Part shown: positions 1 to 9,420 of the stretch, piece by piece
How positions within the stretch are numbered: the stretch's first letter is position 1
Layout: every line of letters starts with the position of its first letter
From: Streptomyces sp. NBC_00557
GTDB taxonomy: Bacteria > Actinomycetota > Actinomycetes > Streptomycetales > Streptomycetaceae
Reading direction: 5' to 3'
NCBI RefSeq assembly: GCF_036345995.1
Contig: NZ_CP107796.1
Coordinates: forward strand, 558,001 to 622,000
DNA: 64,000 nt
The notes under the pieces: generated by a model
Told to the model about the DNA's origin: nothing
Databases searched by the model: none
Seen by the model: the letters and a program-made list of their open reading frames with translations, nothing else
Position numbers and translations under genes: made by a program

Positions 1-3000
1 CTGTGTCATGGACCGGAGTTCGCTTGCTTCCCGGCCGAGGATCACGGCACGGTTCTCGAACGCGGTCCGCGTCGCGGCCAGCGACCACGCCACATCCACC
101 GGCCGCACGGACCCCTCCACCGAGCCGGCGAAAGACGCCAGCCGGCCCGCCTGCCCGGCAAGTCCATCCGCACCGCGACCCGACACCACCCACGGCAGGA
201 CACCACCGGAGGCAAAGACAGGATCCGGCTGCTCCCCGCGCTCCCCCGGCTCCGGAGCGCGCGGCGCCTCCTCGAGCACGACATGCGCGTTCGTCCCGCT
301 GATACCGAACGACGAGACACCGGCCCGGCGCGGACGTCCCTCGACGCGCGGCCACTCCACAGGTTCGGTCAGCAGTGACACCGCGCCCGCCGACCAGTCG
401 ACGTGCGGGGTGGGCTCGTCCACGTTCAGGGTCCGCGGCAGCACCCCGTGCTGCATCGCGAGGACCATCTTCATGACGCCTGCGACACCCGCGGCTGCCT
501 GCGTGTGACCGATGTTGGACTTCAACGAACCGAGCCACAACGGGCGTTCGGGGTCACGGTTCCGGCCGTAGGTGTCCAGCACCGCCTGGGCCTCGATCGG
601 GTCGCCGAGGGTGGTGCCGGTGCCGTGCGCCTCGACCGCGTCCACGAGGTCGGGGGTGAGCCGGGCGTTGGCCAGCGCGGCCCGGATGACACGCTCCTGC
701 GAGGGACCGTTGGGCGCGGTCAGACCGTTGCTCGCACCGTCCTGGTTCACCGCCGAACCCCGGATCACCGCCAGCACCGGATGACCGTTGCGCCGGGCGT
801 CCGACAGCCGCTCCAGCAGCAGCACACCGACACCCTCACCCCAGCCCGTACCGTCCGCACCCGCCGCGAACGGCTTGCACCGGCCGTCCGGCGCCAGCCC
901 CCGCTGCCGGCTGAACTCTACGAAGATCCCGGGTTCCGCCATGACCGTGGCGCCGCCCGCGAGCGCGAACGAGCACTCGCGGGACCGCAGCGCCTGCACG
1001 GCCATGTGCAGGGCGACCAGGGAGGACGAGCAGGCGGTGTCCACGGTCACGGCCTGTCCGCGCAGCCCGAGGACGTAGGCGATCCGTCCGCTGGCGACAC
1101 TGCAGGAGGTGCCGGTCAGCAGGTATCCGTCGACGGACTCGGGGGCGTGCTGGAGCCCGGGGCCGTACTCCTGCTGCATGAGTCCGAGGAACACGCCGCC
1201 GTCGCTCTCCCGCAGGGTGGCGGGATCGATGCCGGCCCGTTCCAGGGCCTCCCAGGAGGCTTCGAGCAGCAGCCGCTGCTGCGGGTCCATCGCCTCCGCC
1301 TCGCGCGGCGAGATGCCGAAGAAGAACGGGTCGAACTCGGCCGCGTCGTACAGGAACGAACCGGAGCGGGCGTAGGTGGTGCCGTGGTGCTCCGGGTCGG
1401 GGTGGTACAGGTTCTCCAGGTCCCAGCCGCGGTCCGCGGGGAACGCCGAGACGGTGTCTCCGCCGGCCGCCAGCAGCTCCCACAGTTCCTCGGGGGTGCG
1501 GATGCCGCCGGGGAGTCGGCAGCCCATCGCGACGACGGCGATGGGTTCCTCGTCGGTCGCGGTCCTCGGCTTCTCCACCGCCTCGGGCGCCGGCTCGGCG
1601 CCGCCTTCGAGCAGTTGGTGCACATGACGGGCGAGCGCCTGGGGGGTCGGGTGGTCGAACAGGACCGAGGCGGGCAAGGAGACTCCCGTGTCCGCGACGA
1701 GCCGGTTCCGCAACTCGACCGAGGTGGCCGAGTCGAAGCCCAGCGCCTTGAACGTCAGCGAGGCGTCCACCTCGCCGGCACCGGTATGCCCCAGCACGAC
1801 GGCGGCGTGCGCCCGGATCCGCTGGAGCAGATCACCCTGCCCCGTCACCGCCGCCCGGGATCCGACCTGCTCCGACGCGGCCGGTTGCGCGAACGACACC
1901 GTACGACGGGACGCCTCACCGTCGAGCCAGTAGTGGCGGCGCTGGAAGGCGTACGTCGGCAGGGCGACCGTACGACCGCCCTGACCGGCCAGCACCCGCG
2001 TCCAATCGACGGGGATGCCCCGCACCCAGGCTTCCGCGAGAGAGGTCAGGAAACGCTCGATCCCGCCCTCGCTGCGGCGCAGGGTGCCCACGACCACGGC
2101 ATCGGGAGCCGCGTCTTGCACCGCCATCCCCAGCACCGGATGCGAGCTGACCTCGACGAACGCCGAGTAGCCCTGCTCGACGAGACCCTGGACCGCGTCG
2201 GCGAACCGCACCCGCTGACGCAGGTTGCGGTACCAGTAACCGCCGTCCAACCGAGCCGTGTCGATCAGCTCAGCCTCGGTGGTCGAGAAGAACGGCACCT
2301 CGCCCGTCCGGGGAGCAACCGGGGCGAGAACCCTCGCGAGTTCGTCCTCGATGGCCTCCACATGCCAGGTGTGCGACGCGTAATCCACCGGGACACGGCG
2401 GGCCCGGACATCAGCGCCCTCGCAGTGAGCCATCAACTCGTCCAACGCGTCCGCATCACCGGCCACGACCACGGACGACGGCCCATTGACCGCGGCAGTG
2501 CCGATACGCCCCTGCCAGCCGGTGAGCAGTTCCTCGGTCTGTTCCAGAGGCAGCGGCACGGACACCATGCCACCCCGGCCGGCGATCGCCCGGATCGCCC
2601 TCGACCGCAAGGCAACAACCCGCGCACCATCCTCCAGCGACAACCCGCCCGCCACCACCGCAGCGGCGATCTCCCCCTGCGAGTGACCGACGACGACGGA
2701 CGGCTGGACACCGCAGGCACGCCACACCGCCGCCAGCGACACCATCACCGCCCACGACACCGGCTGCACCACATCCACATCAGCCAGCTCACCGCCGCCA
2801 CGCACCACCTCACTCAGCGACCAGCCGACATACGGAGCAAGAGCCCGCTCACACGCCTCCATCGACTCAGCGAACACCGGCGAGGCATCCCACAACTCCC
2901 GCCCCATACCAGCCCACTGCGCCCCCTGACCCGGAAACACGAAGGCAACGCGCTCGACGCCGGCGGCCACCGCACCGCGCACCACCCCCGCGGCCGACAC

Positions 3001-4602
3001 CGCACCCGACGCCAACTCACCCAGCAGGGAACCCGCTTCACTCGTACCGGCGCCGAGCACCACGGCACGGTTCTCGAACGCGGTCCGCGTCGCCGCCAGC
3101 GACCACGCCACATCCACCGGCCGCAGACTCTCGTCCGCCGACTCGGCGAAAGCAGCCAGCCGGCCCGCCTGCCCGGCAAGCCCCTCCCGACCACGGCCCG
3201 ACACCACCCACGGCACCACACCACCGGCCGCGAAGACAGGAGCGGGCTCCTCACGCTCCCCCGGATCCGCGACACCCGGCGCCTCCTCCAGCACCACATG
3301 CGCGTTCGTCCCGCCCATGCCGAAGGAGGAGACGCCGGCCATGAGGGAGGTGTCGGGCCGGGGCCACGGGCCGAGCTCGGTCTGGACGCGCAGGCGGAGG
3401 GTGTCGAGGGGGATGTCGGGGTTGGGGGTCTCGTGGTTGAGGGTGGGCGGGAGTTCGCGGTGCTGGAGCGCGAGGATCGTCTTGAGCAGGCCGGCGATGC
3501 CCGCGGCGCCTTCCAGGTGGCCGATGTTGGTCTTCACTGAGCCGACGTGCAGCGGTGGTGTGCCGGCGGGTCGTCCGGTGCTGAGGACGGCGCCGAGGGC
3601 CGCCGCCTCCACGGGGTCGCCGACCGGGGTTCCGGTGCCGTGGAGTTCGACGTACTGGATGTCGCCGGGGGCGGCTCCGGCGTTGTGCAGGGCGCGGCGG
3701 ACGACGTCTTCCTGGGCGGCGGCGTCGGGGGCGGTGAGGGTGGCGCCGCCGCCGTCGTTGTTGACGGCGCTGCCGCGGATGACGGCGCGGATCGGGTCGC
3801 CGTCGGCGAGGGCGCGGTCGAGCGGCTTCAGGACGACGAGTCCGCCGCCCTCGCCGCGGACGTAGCCGTTGGCGCGCGCGTCGAAGGTGTAGCAGCGGCC
3901 GTCGGGCGAGAGCGCGCCGAAGCGGTGGGGGAACAGGCTGCTCTGCAGGGCGAGTTGGAGGTTGACACCGCCGGCGAGGGCGATTTCGCTGTCGCCGCTG
4001 CGCAGGCTCTCGCAGGCGAGGTGGAGGGCGACGAGCGAGGAGGACTGGGCGGAGTCGAGGGTGATGCTGGGGCCGCGCAGGCCGAGCAGGTAGGAGATCC
4101 GGTTCGCGATGAGGGCGCGGTGGGTGCCGGTGAACGCCTGGTGGGTGACGCTGTCCGGGTCGAGCGCGTGGGCGAGGGTCGCGTAGTCGTCGTGGGCGGC
4201 GCCGATGAAGACGCCGGTGCTGGTGGCGCCGAGGCGTGCGGGGACGACGCGGGCGTCCTCCAGGGCCTCCCAGGCGAGTTCGAGGACCAGGCGCTGCTGC
4301 GGGTCCATGGTGTCGGCCTCGCGGGGGGAGATGCCGAAGAAGCCGGCGTCGAAACCGGTGACGTCGTCGAGGTAGCCGCCCCAGCGGGGTGCGTCGTCGC
4401 CGGGTGTGCCCTCGGCGGGGGCGCCGGCGAGCCGCAGCCGGTCGGCGGGGGTGGGGCGTACGGCGCTGTCGCCGGAGCGCAGCAGACGCCACAGGGCGTC
4501 GGCGTCCGGGGCGCCGGGCAGACGGCAGGCCAGGCCGATGACGGCGATGGCACGCTGGGGCGCGGCGTTGAGCCCGTACCGTGTGCGTTCTGACTCGCTC
4601 AT
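1..4602 (-). CDS. Type I modular polyketide synthase, loading module KSQ-AT-ACP plus start of module 1 (partial, runs off left edge)
   Basis: The frame is open from an ATG at 4602 (GGAG just upstream) to base 1, at least 1,534 codons. Domain order: ketosynthase-like domain (about residues 15-430) with active-site motif [11 protein letters not shown], so the Cys is replaced by Gln186; acyltransferase with GHSQGE (Ser641) and YASH at 741-744; ACP with GFDS (Ser958); then a normal KS with [11 protein letters not shown] (Cys1191). The gene leaves the window in the KS-AT linker of module 1. KSQ domains are known to decarboxylate malonyl- or methylmalonyl-ACP to make the starter unit, and YASH is the methylmalonyl-type AT signature. 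Inference: chain assembly starts from propionate, and this is the first PKS protein of its pathway. The loading module has no reductive domains. The PAS-LuxR gene nearby is the likely activator. The product cannot be named from this part. Confidence 0.97.
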   Translation of the reverse strand, partial: MSESERTRYGLNAAPQRAIAVIGLACRLPGAPDADALWRLLRSGDSAVRPTPADRLRLAGAPAEGTPGDDAPRWGGYLDDVTGFDAGFFGISPREADTMDPQQRLVLELAWEALEDARVVPARLGATSTGVFIGAAHDDYATLAHALDPDSVTHQAFTGTHRALIANRISYLLGLRGPSITLDSAQSSSLVALHLACESLRSGDSEIALAGGVNLQLALQSSLFPHRFGALSPDGRCYTFDARANGYVRGEGGGLVVLKPLDRALADGDPIRAVIRGSAVNNDGGGATLTAPDAAAQEDVVRRALHNAGAAPGDIQYVELHGTGTPVGDPVEAAALGAVLSTGRPAGTPPLHVGSVKTNIGHLEGAAGIAGLLKTILALQHRELPPTLNHETPNPDIPLDTLRLRVQTELGPWPRPDTSLMAGVSSFGMGGTNAHVVLEEAPGVADPGEREEPAPVFAAGGVVPWVVSGRGREGLAGQAGRLAAFAESADESLRPVDVAWSLAATRTAFENRAVVLGAGTSEAGSLLGELASGAVSAAGVVRGAVAAGVERVAFVFPGQGAQWAGMGRELWDASPVFAESMEACERALAPYVGWSLSEVVRGGGELADVDVVQPVSWAVMVSLAAVWRACGVQPSVVVGHSQGEIAAAVVAGGLSLEDGARVVALRSRAIRAIAGRGGMVSVPLPLEQTEELLTGWQGRIGTAAVNGPSSVVVAGDADALDELMAHCEGADVRARRVPVDYASHTWHVEAIEDELARVLAPVAPRTGEVPFFSTTEAELIDTARLDGGYWYRNLRQRVRFADAVQGLVEQGYSAFVEVSSHPVLGMAVQDAAPDAVVVGTLRRSEGGIERFLTSLAEAWVRGIPVDWTRVLAGQGGRTVALPTYAFQRRHYWLDGEASRRTVSFAQPAASEQVGSRAAVTGQGDLLQRIRAHAAVVLGHTGAGEVDASLTFKALGFDSATSVELRNRLVADTGVSLPASVLFDHPTPQALARHVHQLLEGGAEPAPEAVEKPRTATDEEPIAVVAMGCRLPGGIRTPEELWELLAAGGDTVSAFPADRGWDLENLYHPDPEHHGTTYARSGSFLYDAAEFDPFFFGISPREAEAMDPQQRLLLEASWEALERAGIDPATLRESDGGVFLGLMQQEYGPGLQHAPESVDGYLLTGTSCSVASGRIAYVLGLRGQAVTVDTACSSSLVALHMAVQALRSRECSFALAGGATVMAEPGIFVEFSRQRGLAPDGRCKPFAAGADGTGWGEGVGVLLLERLSDARRNGHPVLAVIRGSAVNQDGASNGLTAPNGPSQERVIRAALANARLTPDLVDAVEAHGTGTTLGDPIEAQAVLDTYGRNRDPERPLWLGSLKSNIGHTQAAAGVAGVMKMVLAMQHGVLPRTLNVDEPTPHVDWSAGAVSLLTEPVEWPRVEGRPRRAGVSSFGISGTNAHVVLEEAPRAPEPGERGEQPDPVFASGGVLPWVVSGRGADGLAGQAGRLASFAGSVEGSVRPVDVAWSLAATRTAFENRAVILGREASELRSMTQ
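43..300 (-). repeat. KS-AT linker repeat, copy A (partner at 3061-3315)
   Basis: This stretch encodes the end of KS1 and the linker to the next AT. It is closely similar at the DNA level to 3061-3315, the equivalent linker of the loading module, including a run of about 30 identical bases around the segment encoding [11 protein letters not shown] 3-bp length difference separates the copies. Repeats of this kind are common between PKS modules and allow recombination or gene conversion. Confidence 0.85.
3061..3315 (-). repeat. KS-AT linker repeat, copy B (partner at 43-300)
   Basis: Second copy of the linker repeat, located between the KSQ and AT domains of the loading module. Similarity to copy A drops on the KS side near 3315, which suggests a conversion boundary there. 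Confidence 0.85.
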
Positions 4603-4770
4603 TCCACTCCACCAGCTTGTCGGCCCAGCCCTGTGGGCCCGCGGACGTCGGGCAGCGCGTGCCGACGGCATGCGTTCGGCGCACGGCGTGGTCGACGGCC
4701 CGCTCCGGCCGGTCGGGGCAGGGCTGGGGGTTCCCGGGCCGTCGGGCTCCCCACGCTAGGTGCGCACCCA

Positions 4771-4786
4771 CTAGGGCGGCCCCTAG
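4771..4786. promoter_or_regulatory. Candidate PAS-LuxR (PimM-type) operator upstream of the PKS gene
   Basis: The sequence CTAGGGCGGCCCCTAG has perfect 6-bp outer arms (CTAGGG/CCCTAG). It fits the published PimM-type consensus CTVGGGAWWTCCCBAG at every outer position; only the central four bases differ. It lies about 170 bp upstream of the PKS start. A second dyad, CTAGGTGCGCACCCACTAG (4756-4774, containing the perfect palindrome GGTGCGCACC), overlaps it. A third small palindrome, GTTTCGGGAAAC, is at 4835-4846. A PAS-LuxR gene lies 0.7 kb away, so the match is not isolated. The rest of 4603-4992 shows no gene. Confidence 0.7.
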
Positions 4787-4992
4787 ATTCCCCGCGCGTC
4801 GGGCAGGGCAGGAACTCGGCGTTGCGGCGGGGGGGTTTCGGGAAACGCCCAGACATGGTGGGCCGGACGATGGCGGGTGTTGCGCTCGCCGGGGCCGGTC
4901 CTTCTCAATGAGGCGGTGCCGCCCGGCAGGGGCGGTGCCGGCCCGGCGCGCGTGCGGGCGCCTGTCCGGCCCCGGAGACGGAGGGAATGCAG

Positions 4993-5286
4993 ATGAGCGC
5001 GGAGCTGGCGGAGGTGCGCGACGCCCTGGTGAGGTTGCGCGGCAGTGTCGAGTCGCTGCGGTCGGCCGACGGCGACTCCCCTTACATCCGCAGGCTGATG
5101 AACGACCTGGACCGCTTCCAGGTGGACATGGAGGACCTGCCGGGTGCGGGGCTGCCGGTGACGGCCGTGCGCGGGGCGCAGGGGGTGGCGCGGGAGATGG
5201 TCCCGGTTCCGGTGCACGACGGGCCGCACCCGCACGCGCCGTGGCCGGACGCCGACGACGAGGGAATCGGCGGGCACCGCCGCTGA
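4993..5286 (+). CDS. Small conserved-looking protein of unknown function
   Basis: A 97-residue protein beginning MSAELAEVRDALVRLRGSV. The start at 4993 is chosen because GGAGGG lies about 7 bases before it; an in-frame ATG at 4987 sits too close to that site. Residues 1-50 look helical with regular hydrophobic spacing (coiled-coil-like) and include the segment YIRRLMNDLDRFQVDMEDL. The C-terminal 35 residues are rich in Pro, His and Asp and look disordered. There is no signal peptide, membrane segment or recognisable motif. It is divergent from the PKS and shares its promoter region, so it could respond to the same operator. I do not recognise a family. Confidence 0.7.
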   Translation: MSAELAEVRDALVRLRGSVESLRSADGDSPYIRRLMNDLDRFQVDMEDLPGAGLPVTAVRGAQGVAREMVPVPVHDGPHPHAPWPDADDEGIGGHRR

Positions 5287-5445
5287 GGAGTCGTAGGCGC
5301 CGACGGGACGTGCGCGGGGACGGGCCCGTACGACGCTCGGCGTTCCGTACGCCCCCGGGCCCCGGGCGGTGTCGTTCCGCACCCCGCTCCTCCGGGCGTG
5401 CGGAACAGGAACGACCAGCGCCGGCTTCCCCGGTGGGAACGACGA

Positions 5446-5482
5446 ACGCCGGCTTCCCCGGCAGGAGCGGGGAAGCCGGCGT
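5446..5482. terminator. Strong stem-loop between convergent genes
   Basis: A perfect 15-bp inverted repeat, ACGCCGGCTTCCCCG and its complement, with a 7-base loop. It sits between the ends of the small gene (5286) and the PAS-LuxR gene (5524), so it can terminate transcription from both sides. An extra copy of the left arm is present at about 5418-5432. Confidence 0.85.
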
Positions 5483-5500
5483 CGGAGGGCCGTGGCGGCG

Positions 5501-5540
5501 GCGTCACTTCACGAAGTCGGGCGTCACTTCACGAAGTCGG
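5501..5540 (-). repeat. Exact 20-bp tandem duplication over the PAS-LuxR stop codon
   Basis: The 20-mer gcgtcacttcacgaagtcgg occurs twice in a row (5501-5520 and 5521-5540). On the minus strand each copy encodes the PDFVK-stop end of the PAS-LuxR gene, in different frames. The stop in the 5521-5540 copy ends the protein. Confidence 0.95.
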
Positions 5541-6102
5541 GCACGGCGCGGGGCGGCCAGGCGCCGACGGTGAGGACGCCCATGGAGTAGGCGCGGGAGA
5601 CGAGTGCGGCACGGTTGGGGGCCTTGAACCGGCGAAGCATCAGGCCGACGTGGTACTCGACGCCCTGCCGGCTGAGGTAGAGGCGCGAGGCCAGCTGCAC
5701 GGTCGAGGCGCCGGTGGCGACGCCCTCCAGGATGCGGGCGTCGAGCGCGGTGAGGATCGGCGTGGGCTTGGCGGGCCGCTCCGCCGCCTCGGTGGGCTCG
5801 TCGTCCGGGCTCATCAGGACGACGACGCCGGAGAGGTCGTCGCCCTCGCCCTTCACGGCGATGCCGGTGATCTCCGCGGAGAAGACCCGGTCGTGTCCGC
5901 GCATCGCGACCACCCGCTCGACGAAGCGGCTGCCGTGGCCGGTCGACAGGTGGGAGAAGTGCTGGGACAGGACGGTGCGGGCGCTGGGGTGCAGGACGTC
6001 GTAGATGCTGCGTCCGCAGACCTCCTTGGACGGCCGTGCGACGTGCCGGAAGAAGTCGGCGTTGGCCGCTTCTATCCTGAGCCCGGGGTCGAGGCTCGCC
6101 AT
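5524..6102 (-). CDS. PAS-LuxR family transcriptional activator (PimM-like)
   Basis: The protein has 192 residues: an N-terminal PAS domain (about 1-100, starting MASLDPGLRIEAANADFF) and a C-terminal LuxR-type helix-turn-helix (about 118-178, with ILEGVATG and LSRQGVEYHVGLMLRRFKAP), ending PDFVK. The layout matches the PimM/AmphRIV/NysRIV class, which switches on polyene and other macrolide PKS genes. The start at 6102 is chosen because PimM-class proteins begin MASLD at this point and are also about 192 residues. The frame stays open to 6210, but the extra residues are low-complexity and there is no clear ribosome site at either start. A TTA codon is not seen. Likely target: the palindrome at 4771-4786. 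Confidence 0.93.
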   Translation of the reverse strand: MASLDPGLRIEAANADFFRHVARPSKEVCGRSIYDVLHPSARTVLSQHFSHLSTGHGSRFVERVVAMRGHDRVFSAEITGIAVKGEGDDLSGVVVLMSPDDEPTEAAERPAKPTPILTALDARILEGVATGASTVQLASRLYLSRQGVEYHVGLMLRRFKAPNRAALVSRAYSMGVLTVGAWPPRAVPDFVK

Positions 6103-6154
6103 GCAGGTGACATGGTGCGGAGCGGCCGGCCGGCGGTCTCCTCGGCGGGCGCTG

Positions 6155-6170
6155 CGCGGGAATTCCGGAT
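6155..6170. promoter_or_regulatory. Weak candidate PAS-LuxR box upstream of its own gene
   Basis: CGCGGGAATTCCGGAT matches 13 of 16 positions of CTVGGGAWWTCCCBAG and has the central GGGAATTCC core. It lies about 55 bp upstream of the PAS-LuxR start, where an autoregulatory site would sit. The match is imperfect and may be chance. Confidence 0.35.
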
Positions 6171-7135
6171 GACCACTGACCTTTGTCGACCTGTCGGCGT
6201 GCGGGAGCATGGGAATATCGCCTCCTGGACGTCACACGTACTCGGAATGCGATGCAGTGACGAAATGGAAGAGGCCGCCACGGCACGTCCGTTCCATTCG
6301 TTTATCTGCGTCGGTGCCGGCGACATTAGGTGGGGCGCGTCCGGGGAGTCAACGCAGGTCCGGGCCGGCCGGGAAACACTGCGGTGTCTCGGGCGGGCGG
6401 GTTCGGTCATCGCGCGTAGCGGGGGGTCGGTGGCGGGGTTCGGTTCGGTCACGCGCGCACCGGCGGGGACCGCACCGTCCTGTGACGACCCCGCGGCGCG
6501 AGCGTGACGGCCCCGTGTCTCGGGCGGGCGTTGGGGCCTCAACAAGGCCGTGGCCTGCGGCAAGCAGCGGGGATCCATCAACCGGAGCCCGCTCTTCCCT
6601 CCGGCGCGACCGAACGGCACGCATCTCACGCCCGAGTCACATCACGGAAAGATAACAATGGAGGCAATCTGGTTTGACCGCGAGGTCTCGGGGTAACGAG
6701 CCCGGCTCCGTCGACCACCCCCGCAGCCCCGAAGGCCCCCTCCGGACACCCCCACGGGATTTGCTACCGAAATCCCTCCCCCATCCGATACCCGCTCGGA
6801 CCCCGCCGAAAAACAACGACACCTGCCGCAGCAAGTATCAATTTCCGGAGAACTCGGCGCCAGCCTTTATTAACTCACGCCTGACCGGGGCTCAACACGA
6901 CATTTTCCCGCCGCAAGGCCCGGGCAACAGGGATCCGGCGCCCGGGACCGGCATCGCCGGCCGATCTCGTCGCACAGCGGCAGGGCGTGGTCCTTCCCCC
7001 GCCGGACTCCGCGATGTCACCCGCGTGTCCGGCTGCCAGGCCCCTCTCCCACCGGGCCACCTGGTGTCCGGTTGCCCTGTTCCGGTTCCGACTCGAAGTC
7101 GTGGATGGCGGCCAGGCCTCCCCCGTTCCGTCCGG
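6171..7135. other. Long intergenic region, no convincing gene
   Basis: No frame here has coding character. The 6200-6320 part is locally lower in GC and probably carries the PAS-LuxR promoter. An inverted repeat, GGGATTT-7 bp-AAATCCC, lies at 6756-6776. A 12-codon frame at 6658-6696 (MEAIWFDREVSG) follows a GGAAAG, but nothing else supports it. Confidence 0.5.
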
Positions 7136-7425
7136 CCGTGTCCGCGCGGGCCCGCCGTGTTCGCGCAGCAGCGCCCAGGCGTCCGCGACGGGACCCCTGT
7201 GACCGAGCTTGTCGGGGTTGCTGACCGTGCGGATCGCCTGGATCCGCCCACCGAGGATGTCGAGGGTCCAGATGTTGACGACTTTGCCGGCGCGGTCCCG
7301 GAGGACCGCGCCGGGCCGGCCGTTGACCTCGCGTGCCTCGACCACGCCCCCCGATCGCCATCACCCCTCCACGCCGAAGTCGCTCTCCGAGACCTCGGAC
7401 GAAACAGCCCGGCGATCTGTGACAT
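7136..7425 (-). pseudogene. Decayed C-terminal fragment of an ECF (SigJ/ECF41-like) sigma factor
   Basis: From 7345 downwards one minus frame reads VEAREVNGRPGAVLRDRAG, then NIWTLDILGGRIQAIRTV and SNPDKLGHRGPVADAWALLR. This is the typical end of the SnoaL-like C-terminal domain of SigJ-type ECF sigma factors. Just upstream (7346-7425) a different frame carries a possible continuation (QIAGLF), so a frameshift separates them. The sigma-2 and sigma-4 DNA-binding regions are absent, and no start or ribosome site is present. The frame also runs on into non-homologous sequence to 6875. Inference: a relic of a deleted sigma factor gene. Confidence 0.6.
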
Positions 7426-7621
7426 GGCGAGCGGGTCTCAGACGACCGGCCTGCGGACGTGTGGTGCGGGCGGGGTACGACGGGGCACGCCGGGATCACG
7501 GCGCATGCGAGAGGAGGACGGGGCGCGTGCGAGGAGGATGAGCCGGTGCGGCGGTATCCACTGCGGCGCGGCGGCCGCGGGGATCACCGCCCCCTGAGCC
7601 CGGCAGGGGCCCGCGTCCGGT

Positions 7622-9073
7622 TCAGGGCTCGCGGTGTTCGTGTGCCGCCTGCTCGAGCGCCTGCGCCTCTGCCTCGGCGATGCGCGTCTCGGCCGCGACG
7701 TCGATCGAGCGGGTCAGCCACCAGTACAGCAGCGCCGCGACCGGAAGGCCGATGAACAGGGAGATGTCCGCTCCGTCCAGCGCCTTGGCGGCGGGGCCGA
7801 CGTACAGGGTGCCGACGGAGAAGAAGGGGATCATCGCGGCGAAGCCGACCAGATAGGCGATGATGCCGTGCCAGCCCCAGCGGCCGTAGATGCCGCGCGG
7901 GTTGAAGATCTCCGCGATGGCGTAGTGCCCGCGGCGCACCACGTAGTAGTCCATGAGGTTCACCGCGGTCCACGGAATGAACAGGTAGAGCACCAGCAGC
8001 AGGAAGTTGTTGAAGTTCGTCAGGAAGTTGGCGGTGGCGGCCAGCGCGCCGATCAGCGAGAGCGCCGCCGTCAGGCCGATGGTCAGCAGCCGCACGCCCA
8101 GGGTCGGGCGCACCCGTTTGAACGAGTCGATGGCGCTGATGAGAGTCAGCGAACCGCCGTACATGTTCAGCGCGGTGACGGACACCAGACCCAGGGCGGC
8201 GAAGAGCAGCACGATCGCGCCGAAGCCGTCGAACACCTTGTCTCCGGCTGCGTTGATCGACTTGATGGTGTCGAAGTCCTTGCCGGCCCAGGCGGCGAGC
8301 AGCGAGCCGAGGACCATGAGCCAGATGCCGCCGAGGGCGGAGCCGAAGTACGTCCAGTAGAAGGTCTTGCGAACCGTCACGTCCGGCGGCAGATAGCGGG
8401 AGTAGTCCGAGACGTAGATGGCCCAGCTGATCTGGTAGCCGGCGACCACGCCGAACTGGGCGAGGAACGGCGTCCACTTGAAGGCGCCGAGGTCGAAGGA
8501 GCCCGCCGGGTAGTGCAGGGTGACGAGGACGCCGACGGTGAAGATGCCGAAGACGACCAGGAAGGTGTAGGTCAGCACCCGCTCGGCCTTGTGGATGATG
8601 TCGTAGCCCACCAGTGCGATGACGAGCGCGACCACGGTGACCACCACCACCCACAGCTTGACACTGCCGTGCAGGGTCGTGTGCAGGGAGTCGGCGGCGA
8701 GGATGCTGTTGAAGACGTTGAACCCCGCGTACTGCACATACGCGAAAAGCCACACCAGCAGCGCGCCGACGTAACCGAACTGGGGCCGCGACTGGATCAT
8801 CTGCGGCAGGCCCAGCTGGGGTCCCTGCGCCGAGTGGAAGGCCATGAAGAAGGTGCCGATGACGGTGCCGGCGACGATGGCCAGCAGCGACCAGATGAGG
8901 TTGCCGCCCTCGGTGATGCTGATCAGCCCCACGGCCAGGGTGGCGATCTGCGCGTTGGACATGAACCACAGCGGGCCCAGATGCCAGAGCTTGCCGTGCC
9001 GCTCGTCGAGGGGGACGTAGTCGATGGACCGGACCTCGAGCCCGGACACCCGTGACTCGGCTGATGTGCTCAT
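7622..9073 (-). CDS. NCS1-family nucleobase/cation symporter (purine-cytosine permease type)
   Basis: A 483-residue membrane protein with about 12 hydrophobic segments. NCS1 hallmarks include the N-terminal ERHGKLWHLGPLWFMSNAQ region and a GLPQMIQSRPQFGYVGA loop between the first helices, with the family's conserved Pro/Gly-Gln pattern. Transporters of this family import cytosine, purines, hydantoins or thiamine precursors with a cation; the substrate cannot be told here because no catabolic gene adjoins it. The ATG at 9073 follows GGGAGG with good spacing. It is monocistronic. A dyad at 9093-9109 lies just upstream and could be its operator. Confidence 0.92.
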   Translation of the reverse strand: MSTSAESRVSGLEVRSIDYVPLDERHGKLWHLGPLWFMSNAQIATLAVGLISITEGGNLIWSLLAIVAGTVIGTFFMAFHSAQGPQLGLPQMIQSRPQFGYVGALLVWLFAYVQYAGFNVFNSILAADSLHTTLHGSVKLWVVVVTVVALVIALVGYDIIHKAERVLTYTFLVVFGIFTVGVLVTLHYPAGSFDLGAFKWTPFLAQFGVVAGYQISWAIYVSDYSRYLPPDVTVRKTFYWTYFGSALGGIWLMVLGSLLAAWAGKDFDTIKSINAAGDKVFDGFGAIVLLFAALGLVSVTALNMYGGSLTLISAIDSFKRVRPTLGVRLLTIGLTAALSLIGALAATANFLTNFNNFLLLVLYLFIPWTAVNLMDYYVVRRGHYAIAEIFNPRGIYGRWGWHGIIAYLVGFAAMIPFFSVGTLYVGPAAKALDGADISLFIGLPVAALLYWWLTRSIDVAAETRIAEAEAQALEQAAHEHREP

Positions 9074-9092
9074 GACGCCTCCCGGCGGCCGG

Positions 9093-9109
9093 TGTGTCTC
9101 TGGGACACA
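9093..9109. promoter_or_regulatory. Dyad upstream of the NCS1 permease gene
   Basis: TGTGTCTC-T-GGGACACA is an inverted repeat with 7 of 8 paired positions, about 20 bp before the permease start codon. It suggests a repressor site. No regulator gene adjoins it. Confidence 0.4.
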
Positions 9110-9337
9110 TTGTGATCCGTGGGGGCCGTGGTGACGAGAGGGGTGACATGAGCGGCGAAACTCAGAAGGCGAAGGTCACGAGGCGAAGCTCGCAAGGCGC
9201 ACCCGGGGAGGTCCGCCTCGGAAGGCCATGTGCGGCGGACGCGGCCGCACGAGGCTCCCGCCCATGACGCCGGCTGTCACCATGTGCGAGGAACGGTCGC
9301 CTTCGGCAGCCGGGCCGGTGCCGGCCCGGAGACGCGG

Positions 9338-9377
9338 TGGACCCGGCCCGCCCCCGTGCGGGGCAGGTCCGGGTCCA
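9338..9377 (-). terminator. Stem-loop downstream of rpmG-rpmJ
   Basis: TGGACCCGG (9338-9346) pairs exactly with CCGGGTCCA (9369-9377), with further GC pairing inside (GCCCC/GGGGC). It follows the end of rpmJ on the minus strand by about 45 bp. The rest of 9110-9420 holds only a short direct repeat (CTCGGTCAGCCC near 9400-9430). Confidence 0.6.
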
Positions 9378-9420
9378 TGTCTTCTCGGTGCCGGTCTCGG
9401 TCAGCCCGTGCGGGGCTCGG

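Noticed and set aside
403..3540. Very long open plus-strand frame (over 1,000 codons) opposite the PKS
   Set aside because: It is the antisense shadow of high-GC PKS codons: rich in Arg, Gly, Gln and Val, with no ribosome site or recognisable domain.
3251..4771. Long minus-strand frame rich in Arg and Pro
   Set aside because: Same strand but wrong frame relative to the KSQ domain; composition is typical of a frame-shifted PKS reading.
6103..6210. N-terminal extension of the PAS-LuxR protein
   Set aside because: Low-complexity residues; the family starts at MASLD and has the same length without it.
6658..6696. Twelve-codon frame MEAIWFDREVSG that could be a leader peptide
   Set aside because: Only a weak GGAAAG precedes it and no regulated gene follows on that strand.
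7634..9055. Long plus-strand frame opposite the NCS1 permease
   Set aside because: Gln/Asp/Val-rich antisense translation; the minus strand has an obvious membrane transporter.
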